Positions 8,696-20,600 of a stretch of 64,000 nt of DNA are shown one piece after another (within the stretch, counting starts at the first letter, position 1; each line of letters starts with the position of its first letter). The position numbers were made by a program, and so were the translations under genes. Below the pieces are notes generated by a model, which searched no databases, was not told where the DNA came from, and saw only the letters and a list, made by a program, of their open reading frames with translations. Origin of the DNA: Albugo candida. Taxonomy: Eukaryota > Oomycota > Peronosporomycetes > Albuginales. The stretch is from positions 1 to 64,000 of the forward strand of contig JBDOQK010000073.1 in the NCBI GenBank assembly GCA_040437565.1. Reading direction: 5' to 3'.

Positions 8696-10519
8696 ATGGA
8701 ATCCCAGTACATTGAAACTGCAAGGCAATGGGTCGAATGGGACGTCAACGCGGAAACGAGAGCCAAAGTGCAAAAGCTAATCGACTTGGAAGACGAAATA
8801 TCACTAAAGAAAATGTTTAGTAGTCGCTTGGAATTCGGAACCGCTGGACTGCGAGGGTCCATGGGTCCGGGAACCAATGCAATGAACGATCTTATCATCA
8901 TTCAAACCACTCAGGGTCTATGCAAATACCTGGATGCCACGTTAAGCGTTGACTTTAAGAGAATGGGAATTGCAGTTGGATACGATCATCGAAGACAAGA
9001 GAGTTTGAATTCGAAACGTTTTGCAGAACTGACAGCCGCTGTCGCGCTTTCCTTTGGCTGTAAAGTGTATTTTTATCACGAATTCATTCCGACTCCATTG
9101 ATTCCGTACTTAATCGAGCAAAAACGCTGCGCGGCTGGTGTTATGATAACTGCATCGCACAACCCGAAGAGAGACAATGGCTACAAACTGTATGGGCAGA
9201 ATGGATGTCAAATCACATCGCCTCAGGATACGCTCATTAGCGCGTACATTGAGAAAAATGTAGCGCCGTGGCACAAGTACTCGGATGACTTTGTGAGATC
9301 ATCGATTTATGAGGCCACTTCCGACTCGGTTGAGTTCCCATTGAACGAGATGATGGACCAATATTTCACACAAATGGAAAGAAATTTGTGTCGATTTCCT
9401 ACTGATAACTCATCAACCGCCTTGAAGTTTGTATACACTCCTATGCACGGTGTGGGTCATCCCTTTATGACTCGGGCTTTTTCAGCCTTTCATCTGCAAC
9501 CGTATACTCCAGTGCAAGCTCAAGTCCTCCCGCATCCCGATTTTCCAACTGTTGATTTTCCGAATCCAGAAGAAGGAAAAGGATCACTATTTCTCGCCAT
9601 GAAGACCGCCACTGAAATTGCAGCCAATATCATCTTGGCAAACGATCCAGACGCCGATCGATTGGCGGTAGCAGAGTGTGATAGAAAAACGCTCGAGTGG
9701 ACCATCTTCACGGGAAATGAAATTGGACTACTTCTTGGCCATTGGGAATTGATGCAACATTTGGAACGCAATCCCGCAACCGATCGATCGAAACTACATT
9801 TTGTCGCCTCGACGGTCTCATCCAAGATGCTTCGGGCAGTTGCTTCCGCACACTCTGCTCAGTTCACAGAAACGTTGTCAGGCTTTAAGTGGATTGGAAA
9901 TAAAGTGGATCAATTGAGGCAGAGTGGCCGTAACGTTCTGTTCTCGTTCGAAGAAGCCATTGGATTCTGCGTGGGCGATCTTGTAAAGGACAAAGATGGC
10001 ATCAGTGCGGGTGTTGTGTTTGCAGAAATGGCTGTGCAACTGTACAAACGCGGGAAAACTGTCAGAGAGTTTCTGAAGGAATTGTACCATGAATATGGTC
10101 ACTTTATATCGTACAATCATTATATTCGATGCGACGAGCCGATCAAAGTACGAACGATTTTTGAGCGGCTTCGAAACGATGGACAGTATATGAAGACATG
10201 TGGGAGGTTCAGCATCCAGTACGTTCGCGATATGACAAGAGGGATCGATACTTCTCAGCCAGATGGCCGCGCAGTATTACCGACGACTCCATCCACTCAA
10301 ATGCTTACGTTTTCGTTCACAAATGGATGCATAGCGACATTACGAACGAGTGGAACGGAACCAAAAATCAAGTTTTACGTGGAAATAGCTGGAAAGCCTC
10401 ATGAATGTCGTTCCGTGTTGAAGCAAACGCTTTTAGAGCTAGTAGACGAAATCATTGAGCATATGCTTCAACCCACCGAAAATGGGCTTCAAGAACCTCC
10501 TCGGCTCGATATATCGTGA
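8696..10519 (+). CDS. Phosphoglucomutase/phosphopentomutase, PGM2 type
   Basis: A 607-residue single-exon enzyme, close to animal PGM2 (about 612). Visible landmarks are FGTAGLRG near residue 47, the phosphoserine loop TASHNP with the catalytic Ser at 154, the magnesium loop DPDADR at about 317-322, the sugar-binding loop SFEEAIG, and the C-terminal phosphate-binding RTSGTEPK. This alpha-D-phosphohexomutase family moves phosphate between C1 and C6 (or C5 of pentoses) through a bisphosphate intermediate. PGM2-like members favour pentose phosphates or make glucose 1,6-bisphosphate. Substrate choice cannot be read from sequence here. No targeting peptide is evident, so it is probably cytosolic. 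All key residues are present. Confidence 0.93.
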   Translation: MESQYIETARQWVEWDVNAETRAKVQKLIDLEDEISLKKMFSSRLEFGTAGLRGSMGPGTNAMNDLIIIQTTQGLCKYLDATLSVDFKRMGIAVGYDHRRQESLNSKRFAELTAAVALSFGCKVYFYHEFIPTPLIPYLIEQKRCAAGVMITASHNPKRDNGYKLYGQNGCQITSPQDTLISAYIEKNVAPWHKYSDDFVRSSIYEATSDSVEFPLNEMMDQYFTQMERNLCRFPTDNSSTALKFVYTPMHGVGHPFMTRAFSAFHLQPYTPVQAQVLPHPDFPTVDFPNPEEGKGSLFLAMKTATEIAANIILANDPDADRLAVAECDRKTLEWTIFTGNEIGLLLGHWELMQHLERNPATDRSKLHFVASTVSSKMLRAVASAHSAQFTETLSGFKWIGNKVDQLRQSGRNVLFSFEEAIGFCVGDLVKDKDGISAGVVFAEMAVQLYKRGKTVREFLKELYHEYGHFISYNHYIRCDEPIKVRTIFERLRNDGQYMKTCGRFSIQYVRDMTRGIDTSQPDGRAVLPTTPSTQMLTFSFTNGCIATLRTSGTEPKIKFYVEIAGKPHECRSVLKQTLLELVDEIIEHMLQPTENGLQEPPRLDIS

Positions 10520-10604
10520 TTTATGATGTATAAAGATCGTGTACAATATACATTTCTCTCAAACAGAGTACTGTCACATCAAATAATCGATCGCGTAAGA
10601 AAAA

Positions 10605-11604
10605 ATGAGACCGCATATAAATGCGAGCCAATTCGCGCTTTTGCATCGAAATGCCGTCGCCATAACACCGCACGCGCGTGTGTTATCGACAAAAAGTAAG
10701 AAAGCGCATCCAACAAAACGCTTTTTCACCGATTTTCGATTCCGCGAGTACGTTCAGAATGATTTCAAGTCGTGGATCCAAGGAGAAGTCATTTTCATAT
10801 CGCTGTTCCTAATATGCGGAATTACCGGCGTTTACATCTATAAGGTAGTCGTCAGAAAGCGCCAGAAAGCAACGAACTCATCGCTGAAACTTCTATTCAC
10901 AGAATCGAGAAAACACGCCCGTAAAACGCGTCCAAAAGCTCTTCTCGCATGCTAAAGAATGCGCGGACCGCGATGAGCGTCAGAAAGCGTTGCATGACTG
11001 CCTACAAGGGCTCTCCATCATACGCGAAACAAACCCTCAAGGTGAGATCTTTTATCCCATCTCAAACAGCGCTTCAACACCTTTTAGATCGTCATTTATT
11101 TTCCGTCTCGTTTGGTATCGCCGCACAATACGAAACACTTGGAAACCGGTATGCGGCAATACGTCACTACCTCGAAGCCCTGCAATCGATCGATTTTTTG
11201 AGCGATTCAAATGAGAAGATGAAAAACAAAGTCGTGGCAATGGACCGAATTGCACAGTGCTATGAGGAATTGTGAGTCGTATATTTGCGATCGCCTCTGT
11301 TTGAACGTAATGTATGCTTAGAAACGAATTCCCGGCGGCAGAAAAGTATTATCGTCAAGCTTTTCAGCTATATGAGTCTCTGTCAAAAACGACTTTAGAC
11401 TTGGATCAACAGATTTCCGGGCTCGTGTACAACTATGGCCACTTTTTATGGAAACGTGGGCGATCAGAGGAAGCGCAACAGGTCCTTCTACGAGCCAAAG
11501 ACCTCGCAACAAAAGCCGATTTAGCGAGAGAGTATGTCGAAAAGATTCAAAATACTTTGGAAACGGTCCGCGAGGAACAAATTCAAAATGGAAAGGCATC
11601 ATAA
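10605..11604 (+). CDS. Mitochondrial TPR membrane protein, four exons
   Basis: Proposed exons are 10605-10844, 10903-11041, 11070-11271 and 11322-11604, giving 287 residues. The introns are 58, 28 and 50 nt, all GT-AG, and every junction keeps frame. The N-terminus is rich in Arg, Lys, Ser and His with almost no acids, as in a mitochondrial presequence. One membrane segment lies at about residues 61-79. At least three tetratricopeptide repeats follow, with the small/large hydrophobic spacing seen in IAAQYETLGNRYAAIRHYLEAL and EFPAAEKYYRQAFQLYE. The layout recalls TTC19-like inner-membrane TPR proteins, a suggestion only. The 28-nt intron is unusually short; without it the frame is lost. Its stop lies 22 bp from the end of the convergent giant gene. 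Confidence 0.72.
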
Positions 11605-11626
11605 CAACACACTTTGTATGGATTTC

Positions 11627-14600
11627 TCAATGCACGTCGCTATTTTCCAAACTCACTAAAAAGCTTTGTATTTCCTTCGCGCGAGACTTCCATCGGGTCG
11701 AGCAATCGCGAGGCTGATTGTGTTCGGGTACGACTGCAAAGGAGCGATGATCGAACATGTATTGGTACGATCGGATCAGAAGCTCAACGCAGTGAGAAAT
11801 GAATTTCGGGTCCGTGATTTCATCGATTTGCGATTCCATGCGACAAACGCCAAAAAGCAGTAATACGATACTTTGTCCGATGTCGCACGTCTCCACAAAC
11901 TTTGATGACACATGGACCACACGTTCTCGCGGATTGTAAAAAAGATTGGTGGAATTCGCCAACGTATCGGCTTCAAAGAGCGTCAGCGAAGTGAGATCCT
12001 CAGTCATACTTTTGACCATAAAGCGAAAGTATTGAACCGATTCTTTGAGCTGATGCGATATTTTGGAGAAATCGGTTGGAATCAGAAAGGAACTGTTCTC
12101 AATGCGTTTCACGTGAAGAGTGTGGTGATTGCATACTTTTGCGAGCTCTTTGTGGACGTGACACTGATACTCTTTGAAGGAATCGCGAGAAGCTTTCGAG
12201 TCGATGTGTGGCCGTGCGTCACGCGTTGTCTCTTTGAGAGTCATTTCGGATCGCAGTAAACGCTCTTTCTCGGCGAAAGCTTTCCAAAGCGCTTGCTTCT
12301 CCTCTTGCAATCGATTTTCAAGTCGTGTGATTTGAAATTGCTGGCGTTCACACAACTTTTCACGCATCATTTTCCATTGTACTTTCTTGTCTGCAGAATT
12401 GGTATTCGATTTCTCCCACACGCTGTCAAATGCTTCCGACTCTGTTTCCAGCAATGCATTCCATCGGTCGCTCTGTGCTTTCATTTCATTCCCAAATGCG
12501 ATTTCCAAAGCTTCGACTTCTCTTTCAACATTCACACGCAATGTCTCTATTTCCACAGCAACGCTCTTCTCCGCGTCGCACGCCTCAGACATCTGACACG
12601 CATCGCCACTCGTTGTCTTCCATTCGACTGTTCTGTTGTTTGTATACTTTCTCAGGAAATCGACTTCGCTTTGGTGTCGCTCTCTCATTTCTGTGAATTC
12701 AATTCCAAATGCCACTTCCATTTTCTCATCGACTTGTGCTTCCAATCGCTTCATTTTCTCATGAAAAAGCGTATCGATGTCGGAAAGTATCGCTTCCATT
12801 TCCGACGCTGTGCTTTGACTCAAAAGTCGTGTTCTCACTTCCGTTCGTTTCTCTGTCAAATCCTTCAACATATTTCGATGGACGTTCTTCTTTTCAGCTT
12901 TGTGCTTTGTGTACATCGCAGCGACTTCCGACTGATGAAACGGATTCAGAATCAATTCAATTGCCAGCTCTATCGACAGCTTTTCCGGCACAATATTCCC
13001 ATTCATCAAACGCTCGAGTGTGCAGAGATACGACTCCATTCGCTGATCGGAAGACTCTGTGCGCATCGCTTCATCAAAGGGAATACGCTTCCATTCAATC
13101 GCATCAATCGCTTCTTTGGCCGCTTGGAACCTCAAAAGCAAGTCATCGGCTTCCATTGTGTGCGTNNNNNNNNNNNNNNNNNNNNNNNNNNNNNNNNNNN
13201 NNNNNNNNNNNNNNNNNNNNNNNNNNNNNNNNNNNNNNNNNNNNNNNNNNNNNNNNNNNNNNNNNGCCGCGAATCGTTCGAGCTCGTTGGCTTTCTGCTG
13301 TTTCCGCTGAGCGATCGCTTGCGCTTTCACTGTAAGCGCTCGTAAATCTTGTTGTTGTTTTTCACGGATCAACGACCACGCTGCAGCTTCGTTTGCTTCG
13401 ATACTCGCTTCAAGTGCCTGTTCTTGGTCTTGAAACTCCTTTTCCAGGGATCCTTTTGCGTCTTCGATGCCAATTGGAAGCACAGATACCATTTTCTTCT
13501 CTCTTCGAACTCGAATTCGATCCTTTAACGCATGCTCTTGTCGTTGTCGTTCACTCTGTAGCTCCTTCCTCAGCTTCTCTGCCTCCTGTTCGTGCGCGTC
13601 TTTACAGCGACGTAAGAGTTGTTCCATTTCTTCAGGTGATTTCTTCTCCTCCAAAATCGATTCAAAAGTCTTTTTCTTCGTCTCTGTCGACGCGAATGAC
13701 ATCTCTACGGCATTATTCGTTCCCTTCCATTGAATGGCAAATGTCGTATCGATCGCACGCTGCATCGCCTCTGCTTTTGCTCGTTCCAACTGACACCATC
13801 GAATACGATCGATGAGAAGCTGTTCCGTAGCTATTTGCGACTTCCATTCATCCGTTTCCTTCTCTTCCGCCGACGCCATTTCCTCCTTCTTCACGTTCTC
13901 TTCCACAACGATTTTATTCATTTTGAGCTTATGTCTCTGTCGTTTTTCGGCAATTCGCTGTTTCAATCGATTCTCACCGTTCTTCTGATCGATTCGTAAT
14001 GTTTCATCGAATTGCTGACGCTCACGTAAATGCACGGAGCGTATTCGATCCAATTCCTCTTGAGCTTTTATCTCTTGTGCTTGTGCTTGTTCCTTTTTCT
14101 CTTTGGCAGTCGATAAGGCTTTTGCGTGCAGACTTTGCAAATTCGCTTTATGAGATGCGTTCAACTGCTCCCATGCATTTGCTTTGTGTGTTTCTTCTTC
14201 CTCACGCATTTGATCGGATTCGTTTGCATCATACAATCGAATTCGTTCCGTGCGCATTTCACACAACTTCAAAGCCAATTCGTCTTTTTCAGCGTCGTAC
14301 ATCGCAATGCAATTTCGTATGTCTCCATCGACGTCACTGATCGTTTGCTGTACGAATTCGGTCAGCGATTTCGTTGCGTTCGATAGAAATGCGTCACAAT
14401 CCGTTGTAAGGGATGCATTCTCTTCCTCAGCGATGCGATCGATTGCGTCGACTTGTTCGTTGATCTCACTCGTTCTCACACGCTTTTGAATGCGTTCACG
14501 GAGCCTTTCCTTTCGGAGAATTGCATCCGCGTGAATCTCTTTCTGTTGTTCTCTCAGCGCTTCTCTTTGTGTCGCTGCCAATTTGCGTATCTCTTCTTCC

Positions 14601-17600
14601 ACAAAACCGCTCGGATCACGTAGTTTCATAGCTTCACTGCCATGACCACTGATGAGTTCCGCAGCGATCCGTCGGCTTTCCGCTTTGACAGTGTTCTCCA
14701 TCATTTCATCGATCCATTTCTGTGTCTTTGCGTCGTGGCTTATTGGAAAAAGCTCTTTTTCTCGCATACTTTCCAACGTTTCGCATAACGCGTTTTGAGA
14801 TATTTCACGCTCTGTCAGTAATTGAAATGTCATTTGACGCGTTCGCTCTTCCAATTCGAACGCATACGCATCGCGCGCCTTTTCCATTTCACAGACAATC
14901 GCATCATTTTGAATGTTTTCTGTCGATTGAATTCTTTGAATCGTATTTTCAAACTGTTTTTTGCAATCGAAAATCAAATGCTCCCAATCTTTCAGCGTTT
15001 CTCTCACAGCGTTTGCGATCATCTCTTTGCACAGAGTCTCTTCCGTGCATTCGTTGTCGGTTCCATAGACCTCGTAAGGAGTCTGTCGCTGTCGCAAAAG
15101 ATCGAAATACGGGCTCTCCGAATTCGATACTTTTTTCCACAACGCATTTTCCGAAAACAAAACACACGTTTCGTCGATCGATTCGTCTTCCCATTCTCTC
15201 TCTAATTCGTCCAATTCTTTCCGATACTCTTCTTCGATCGCTTCTGCTTCTTCTTTGTACCTTTGATCCAAAATGTTGTCGTCCGTTTTCGATGTCATTC
15301 CCACAGAAGCGATACGCAAAGCATTCGTTTCATCGCTCTTCTCCATACACACGAGAGCGTCACGCGTCTCTGTGAGCCACGACGTATCCCCAAGAAGAGA
15401 ATCAGCTTCTCGAGGCGTTACTTGAGCCTTGAACACCAACGAGGAAAGCATCTTTCTGATCTCTTTGATCTCTTTTTCGATCGACACTCCAAGTGAGACG
15501 CCTTCACGAGCGATCGATTGTTTATCGCTTTGCTGATTGACGTCGTAAAAGCTCTTCAAACGCTGTTGGAATTCGTTCATTGCGTGTGTTTCTTCGTCTT
15601 TGATCGCTTCCAATTCGCTTTTCCGACGCTCCCATTCCTTTATTTTCAATAAATCTCGTAGCAGGAAAGTAAGTCTCTTCTCTGTTTCTTTCTCGGCATT
15701 GCTCGTTTGCATACTCTCCACACACGCGAAAACACGTTCCATTTTGTCGATTAGCTTTGTACAATGCGCGTCGACTGCTTCCGCTTGCGTGTCCATCGCA
15801 TTGCGTGACACTTGCATTCGTTCATATGCTTTCTTGACGCTTTCCATCGCATCACATTCTTTCCCGTCGTCCAAACTCTCCAAAAGCTTTGCGCATATCG
15901 CATCAAAAACAGTGTCCGTGAGCTTCTGTCGATGTTCTTCCGTCATTTGCAATGCTGAAAGCGTCGAGCGAGCATCCATCGCGTCCTTTAGCTCTCGTAG
16001 CGCTTTTCTTCCTCGATCCATTGTCCTGCTTTCTCGACCGCTTCCGTCTTCCACGACGTCAAGGGCGTGTCCTTTCATCGATTCCGCGAGCAGTGTACGC
16101 GCGAGATCTCCAACGTTCCAATCGCTTTTTCGTGGCATTCCTTCGATTCCAAAAGCCTTTTGCACGTTGTCTGTCGATTGTATCATCCGATCCAACATCT
16201 CTCGTTTCTTCACGCGATATCGTTCCCTCTCATTGAGATCCATCGCCGCCGTATCCTTCCAAAACGATACGAGCGCGTTCTTCGACGTATCGACGCGCAC
16301 GAATTCATTCCTTTCAGCGATTCTCAGCGACACGAAACTCTTTGCAGCGAGCCATTGGATCATTTCATTTCCCAAATGTATTCTTTGCAACTCACTTTGG
16401 AGGAAATGTCTCATTCCCAATAAACCGTTTTCAACTGTTTTCGTGAATGCATTTCGACCATTTCGCATCTCTTTCGACTGTTTCCAATACGATCGATTCT
16501 CTTCATACGTTTCTGCATCCTTCAAAGACTGCGTGTCCGCATACAAAGCCACCACATCGTCTGTTTGATTTCCATTTCGATACGTTCCTTCCATACACTT
16601 TTGCGTCTTCCATCGCTTCCTATGGAACACATATAACGCCATAATGACACTTGCCAGCAGCACGAAAAGCCCAACAAGCAGCCCGGCAATAAGACTCCAA
16701 TCGGGTGCGACGATAATGTCAGCAGCGCGTACGGCTCCAATAGCGATGAGATTCTGCTCATTCAATGGGACAATTGGCGCTTCCACGGGACATATCGTTC
16801 CTTGTTGCATCACCGAGACAATCGTACGCGCTTCGGAATTGCCGGACGATCCGAATACGTACATTCCCGGGTCCGTAAATGTGAATGCAAAGACAGACAC
16901 CTTCGAAGCATTGCTATCGATTCGCATTGCTACTTCTCGGAACGCGCCATAATCGAAATGTGGATTCGTATTGAGCATCGAGTCTTTCAGGTACATTGGA
17001 TACGACACACGTCCGAAAGAAGAGATTCCATGGCGGAGATCGAATGCGATTCCTCCGCCTGAACGAACACAAACGATCGGATTGAAAAGTAACGATTTCT
17101 GTGACGTGGAAAGTCTTCTCCTTTTGCTTTTCATATCGAAAGGGATGTCGTACGAGCCTGCGAGTCCAAAAGTATCGAGCACAAGTGTATGCAATGGACA
17201 CTCGTCGTCTTTTCCACACGAAACCTTTGCGATCATTCCATCGTTTTCCATGTCGATACGTTCCTGTGACTTCGGATCGTACAGCTGCAACTGCTTCGTA
17301 GTCGCATTCACAGCAAGTCGTACGCTTTCCCGTCGACATTGTGCGTCACAAATGTCATCGAGAACGCTTTGTTGTTCGCATTGACAGACTCCTGCGCTTT
17401 GTAATAAGACTCCACTGCCTTTTGGACACACACGCGAGCAATCGGTCATGGAGATATCCACACAGGTTCCATTATCGGCTCGAATTTGTGACGTTGTGCA
17501 TCGATCATACACGATCGGCTGACAGTCGATATCGCTGTCTTGATCGCTTTGAAACACGCCATTCTCGTAATATTGGAATCCTGGCTCACAAGTGCATGCT

Positions 17601-20600
17601 CCATCGCTTCTTTGGAACGCACGATGACTTCCTTTGCATTTGCATTGTACACCGCCGGGAAGTAATGTGAATGAGCTTCGAGAGCACGGGATACAATTCG
17701 TTGCCGCCGTGTTCATTTGATACGTTCCAAGAGGACATAAAAGGCAATCTGAATCGTTTCCAGCGGTTTCTTTCGGCTGATACGTTCCAGCTGGACACGC
17801 GATTGCCTGATGACTTGCTTGCGGGCAGAAATACCCAGCAGGACATGGATACCCGTGGTCGACGTCGACGTCCATAGGCGCTTTCGACGTTGTGCCACCC
17901 AAACAGATAAATCCTCGCTCGCAAGATGTGCATTCTTTCTGGAGATACGTGTCGGCATACGTTCCCTTTGGACATTTCTCACACGATTCCAATGGTGTTG
18001 AGTAGCTTCCATTCGTAGGCGTGGCTCTTCCAATCGTTCCCAATGGACACGGAAGTGGGAAATCGCTATTTCCCGGACAATAAAAGCCGCGTTGACAACG
18101 TATTGGCGTCGCTGAACCGAAAGGACAAACGTATCCGCGAGGACAATTCATTGGAAGCCAACTGTTGTACGTGCAATAGAATCCTAAAGGACATGGAAGC
18201 GGTTGTCCCGATCCAAGCGGACAGTACGTCGAGGAAGGACACACTTGCGGTCGTGAGGCTCCTTGCGAGCAATACGATCCTTCCGGACACTGTACACATT
18301 CGTCGATTCGTTTTGCGCCATCGAATTCGCCATACGTTCCATCGGGGCACCAATTCGGCGTGATCGCGCCACGTACGCAGTAGGAACCGCGAGGACAGCG
18401 ATACGAATCCATATCGATGATTCCAGTGTCATTGCAAAGTCTTCCTGCGTTGCATTCGCGACAATCTTGTCGTTGTGCTTTCCCAATTTCATTGTTATAC
18501 GTTCCCATCGGACATGCGATGGGAAGTGTTCCGGAACGACAATAAAAGCCTTTCGGACACACCCGCGTCCTTGCTCCATCCGTGCAATCCATTCCGTCAG
18601 GGCAAGGCTCACAGTCTTGCATCTTGACTCCATACCGCGTGAGACGAGCTGTTGTGCTCGGACACGGCANNNNNNNNNNNNNNNNNNNNNNNNNNNNNNN
18701 NNNNNNNNNNNNNNNNNNNNNNNNNNNNNNNNNNNNNNNNNNNNNNNNNNNNNNNNNNNNNNNNNNNNNTTTCATTGTTATACGTTCCCATCGGACATGC
18801 GATGGGAAGTGTTCCGGAACGACAATAAAAGCCTTTCGGACACACCCGCGTCCTTGCTCCATCCGTGCAATCCATTCCGTCAGGGCAAGGCTCACAGTCT
18901 TGCATCTTGACTCCATACCGCGTGAGACGAGCTGTTGTGCTCGGACACGGCAGAGGATCCATAATGCCTTCGGGACAGTAATGTCCTAATGGACATGCGC
19001 CTCCTTCATCGTCTGATTCCTCAGGAAACGGTGACGAGTTGTGTTTCCTGCAAACGTAACCGGCAGCACATGCGCCTGCAATTCGTCCATTCACACAATA
19101 GTTTCCAGCGGCGCATCGCGTGCATTGAGATGGTTCAGCGAGTCGCGTGTCATTTCCATACGTTCCGCTCGGACACGGAAGCGGACGATGCGTTCCTGCG
19201 GGGCAATAACTTCCATAAGGACATACTTGTGGTGTGTGCGTATTCGCGACGCAATACATTCCTTCCGGACATTCGAGACACTCGCCTTGCTCGATTGGAT
19301 TGAATGTTCCTGGAGGACACGCAAGTTGTTGTCCAGCGCCTTTGGGGCAATAGAAACCGCGATGACACGCATGTCCAGTGATGGTATCGGTTGGAGATGG
19401 AAGAGACGCTCCTCCGAGACACACAAAGCCTTTCTCACACATTCCGCCAGTCGTATCATTTGGCATCGATGTTTTCGCTCCCAATTGACAGTAAAATCCA
19501 TTCGCACAACGTCCTGTCGGTGCATCGGTTTGTCCATTTCCATTGCAATAAAATCCTTCGGGACATTTCGTACAGCTCGCTGCGTCAATAAGACGCGTGT
19601 CATTTCCAAAGGTTCCCGGCAAGCACGGGAATAAAGTGTTTCTTGTTGTGTTGGCGGGACAATAAAAGCCGCGAGGACACTCTTCCGGTTGAATCGTTCC
19701 TTCCGTCGAGCAGACGTATCCCGCGGGACATTCTTTGCATTTCAATGCACCTTTTGCGTCATTAAAGCTTCCACGCGCACACATTGTTGGCGACATCGAT
19801 CCAAGTGCACACGCAGCTCCTCGAGGACATAACAACGTCGCTTGCGTATCGTTTCCTGGGCAGAAATATCCTTCCGGACATGCATGAAGAGGTCGGATGA
19901 TACCGGACGCATTGCAGATGAATCCTGGCGTACATGGACGACATTCTTCCTCTTTTTGGAGTTGTGTAATGTCCGAATACGTTCCTGGAGGACATGGAAT
20001 CGGATGACTGCAATTCTCCGGGCAGTAGTGTCCTTGTGGGCATACATTTCCAATCGTTCCAAACCCATTCGATTGCCCCGTTGGTGTCGGCGTATACGCT
20101 CCCTGGATGCAGTAAAAGCCGGCTTGACACGGAAGCGATCGCTCGATATCCGAGGACGTGCAATATCTTCCCGCAGGACAAGTGAATGGACGTGATGAGC
20201 CTTCCGGACAATACGATCCCATCGGACACGGACCTCCCGTTAATGTGTTTGCAATCGGTGTTTTTGAAGTGGATCCTCCGCTGCAGTAAAAGCCTAATGC
20301 ACAAAGCCCCACCGGTCGTATCGACGCGTACGTGTCGATAAACGTCCCACCGGGAGCGGACGTGCATTGCGCTTCACTCTGAAGCTTCTCTGTGGCGCCA
20401 TACGTTCCACGCGGACACGGATTCGCATTCATTGACGTCGTACCGCTTGGGCAAAAGTATCCCAACGGACAAATGTGTGCATCGAATGTGATACTGTTTT
20501 TCGGACAAAAGTATCCCGCGGGACATATGGCACATTCCGAGGCTCCCATTTCATTTGCATACGTTCCCATCGGACACGGAAGCGGTTCAGTGGTTCCTTT

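Noticed and set aside
12293-16952. Many long plus-strand frames opposite the coiled-coil and cysteine-repeat gene
   Set aside because: They are antisense shadows caused by the biased codon use of the giant minus-strand gene and show no domain of their own.
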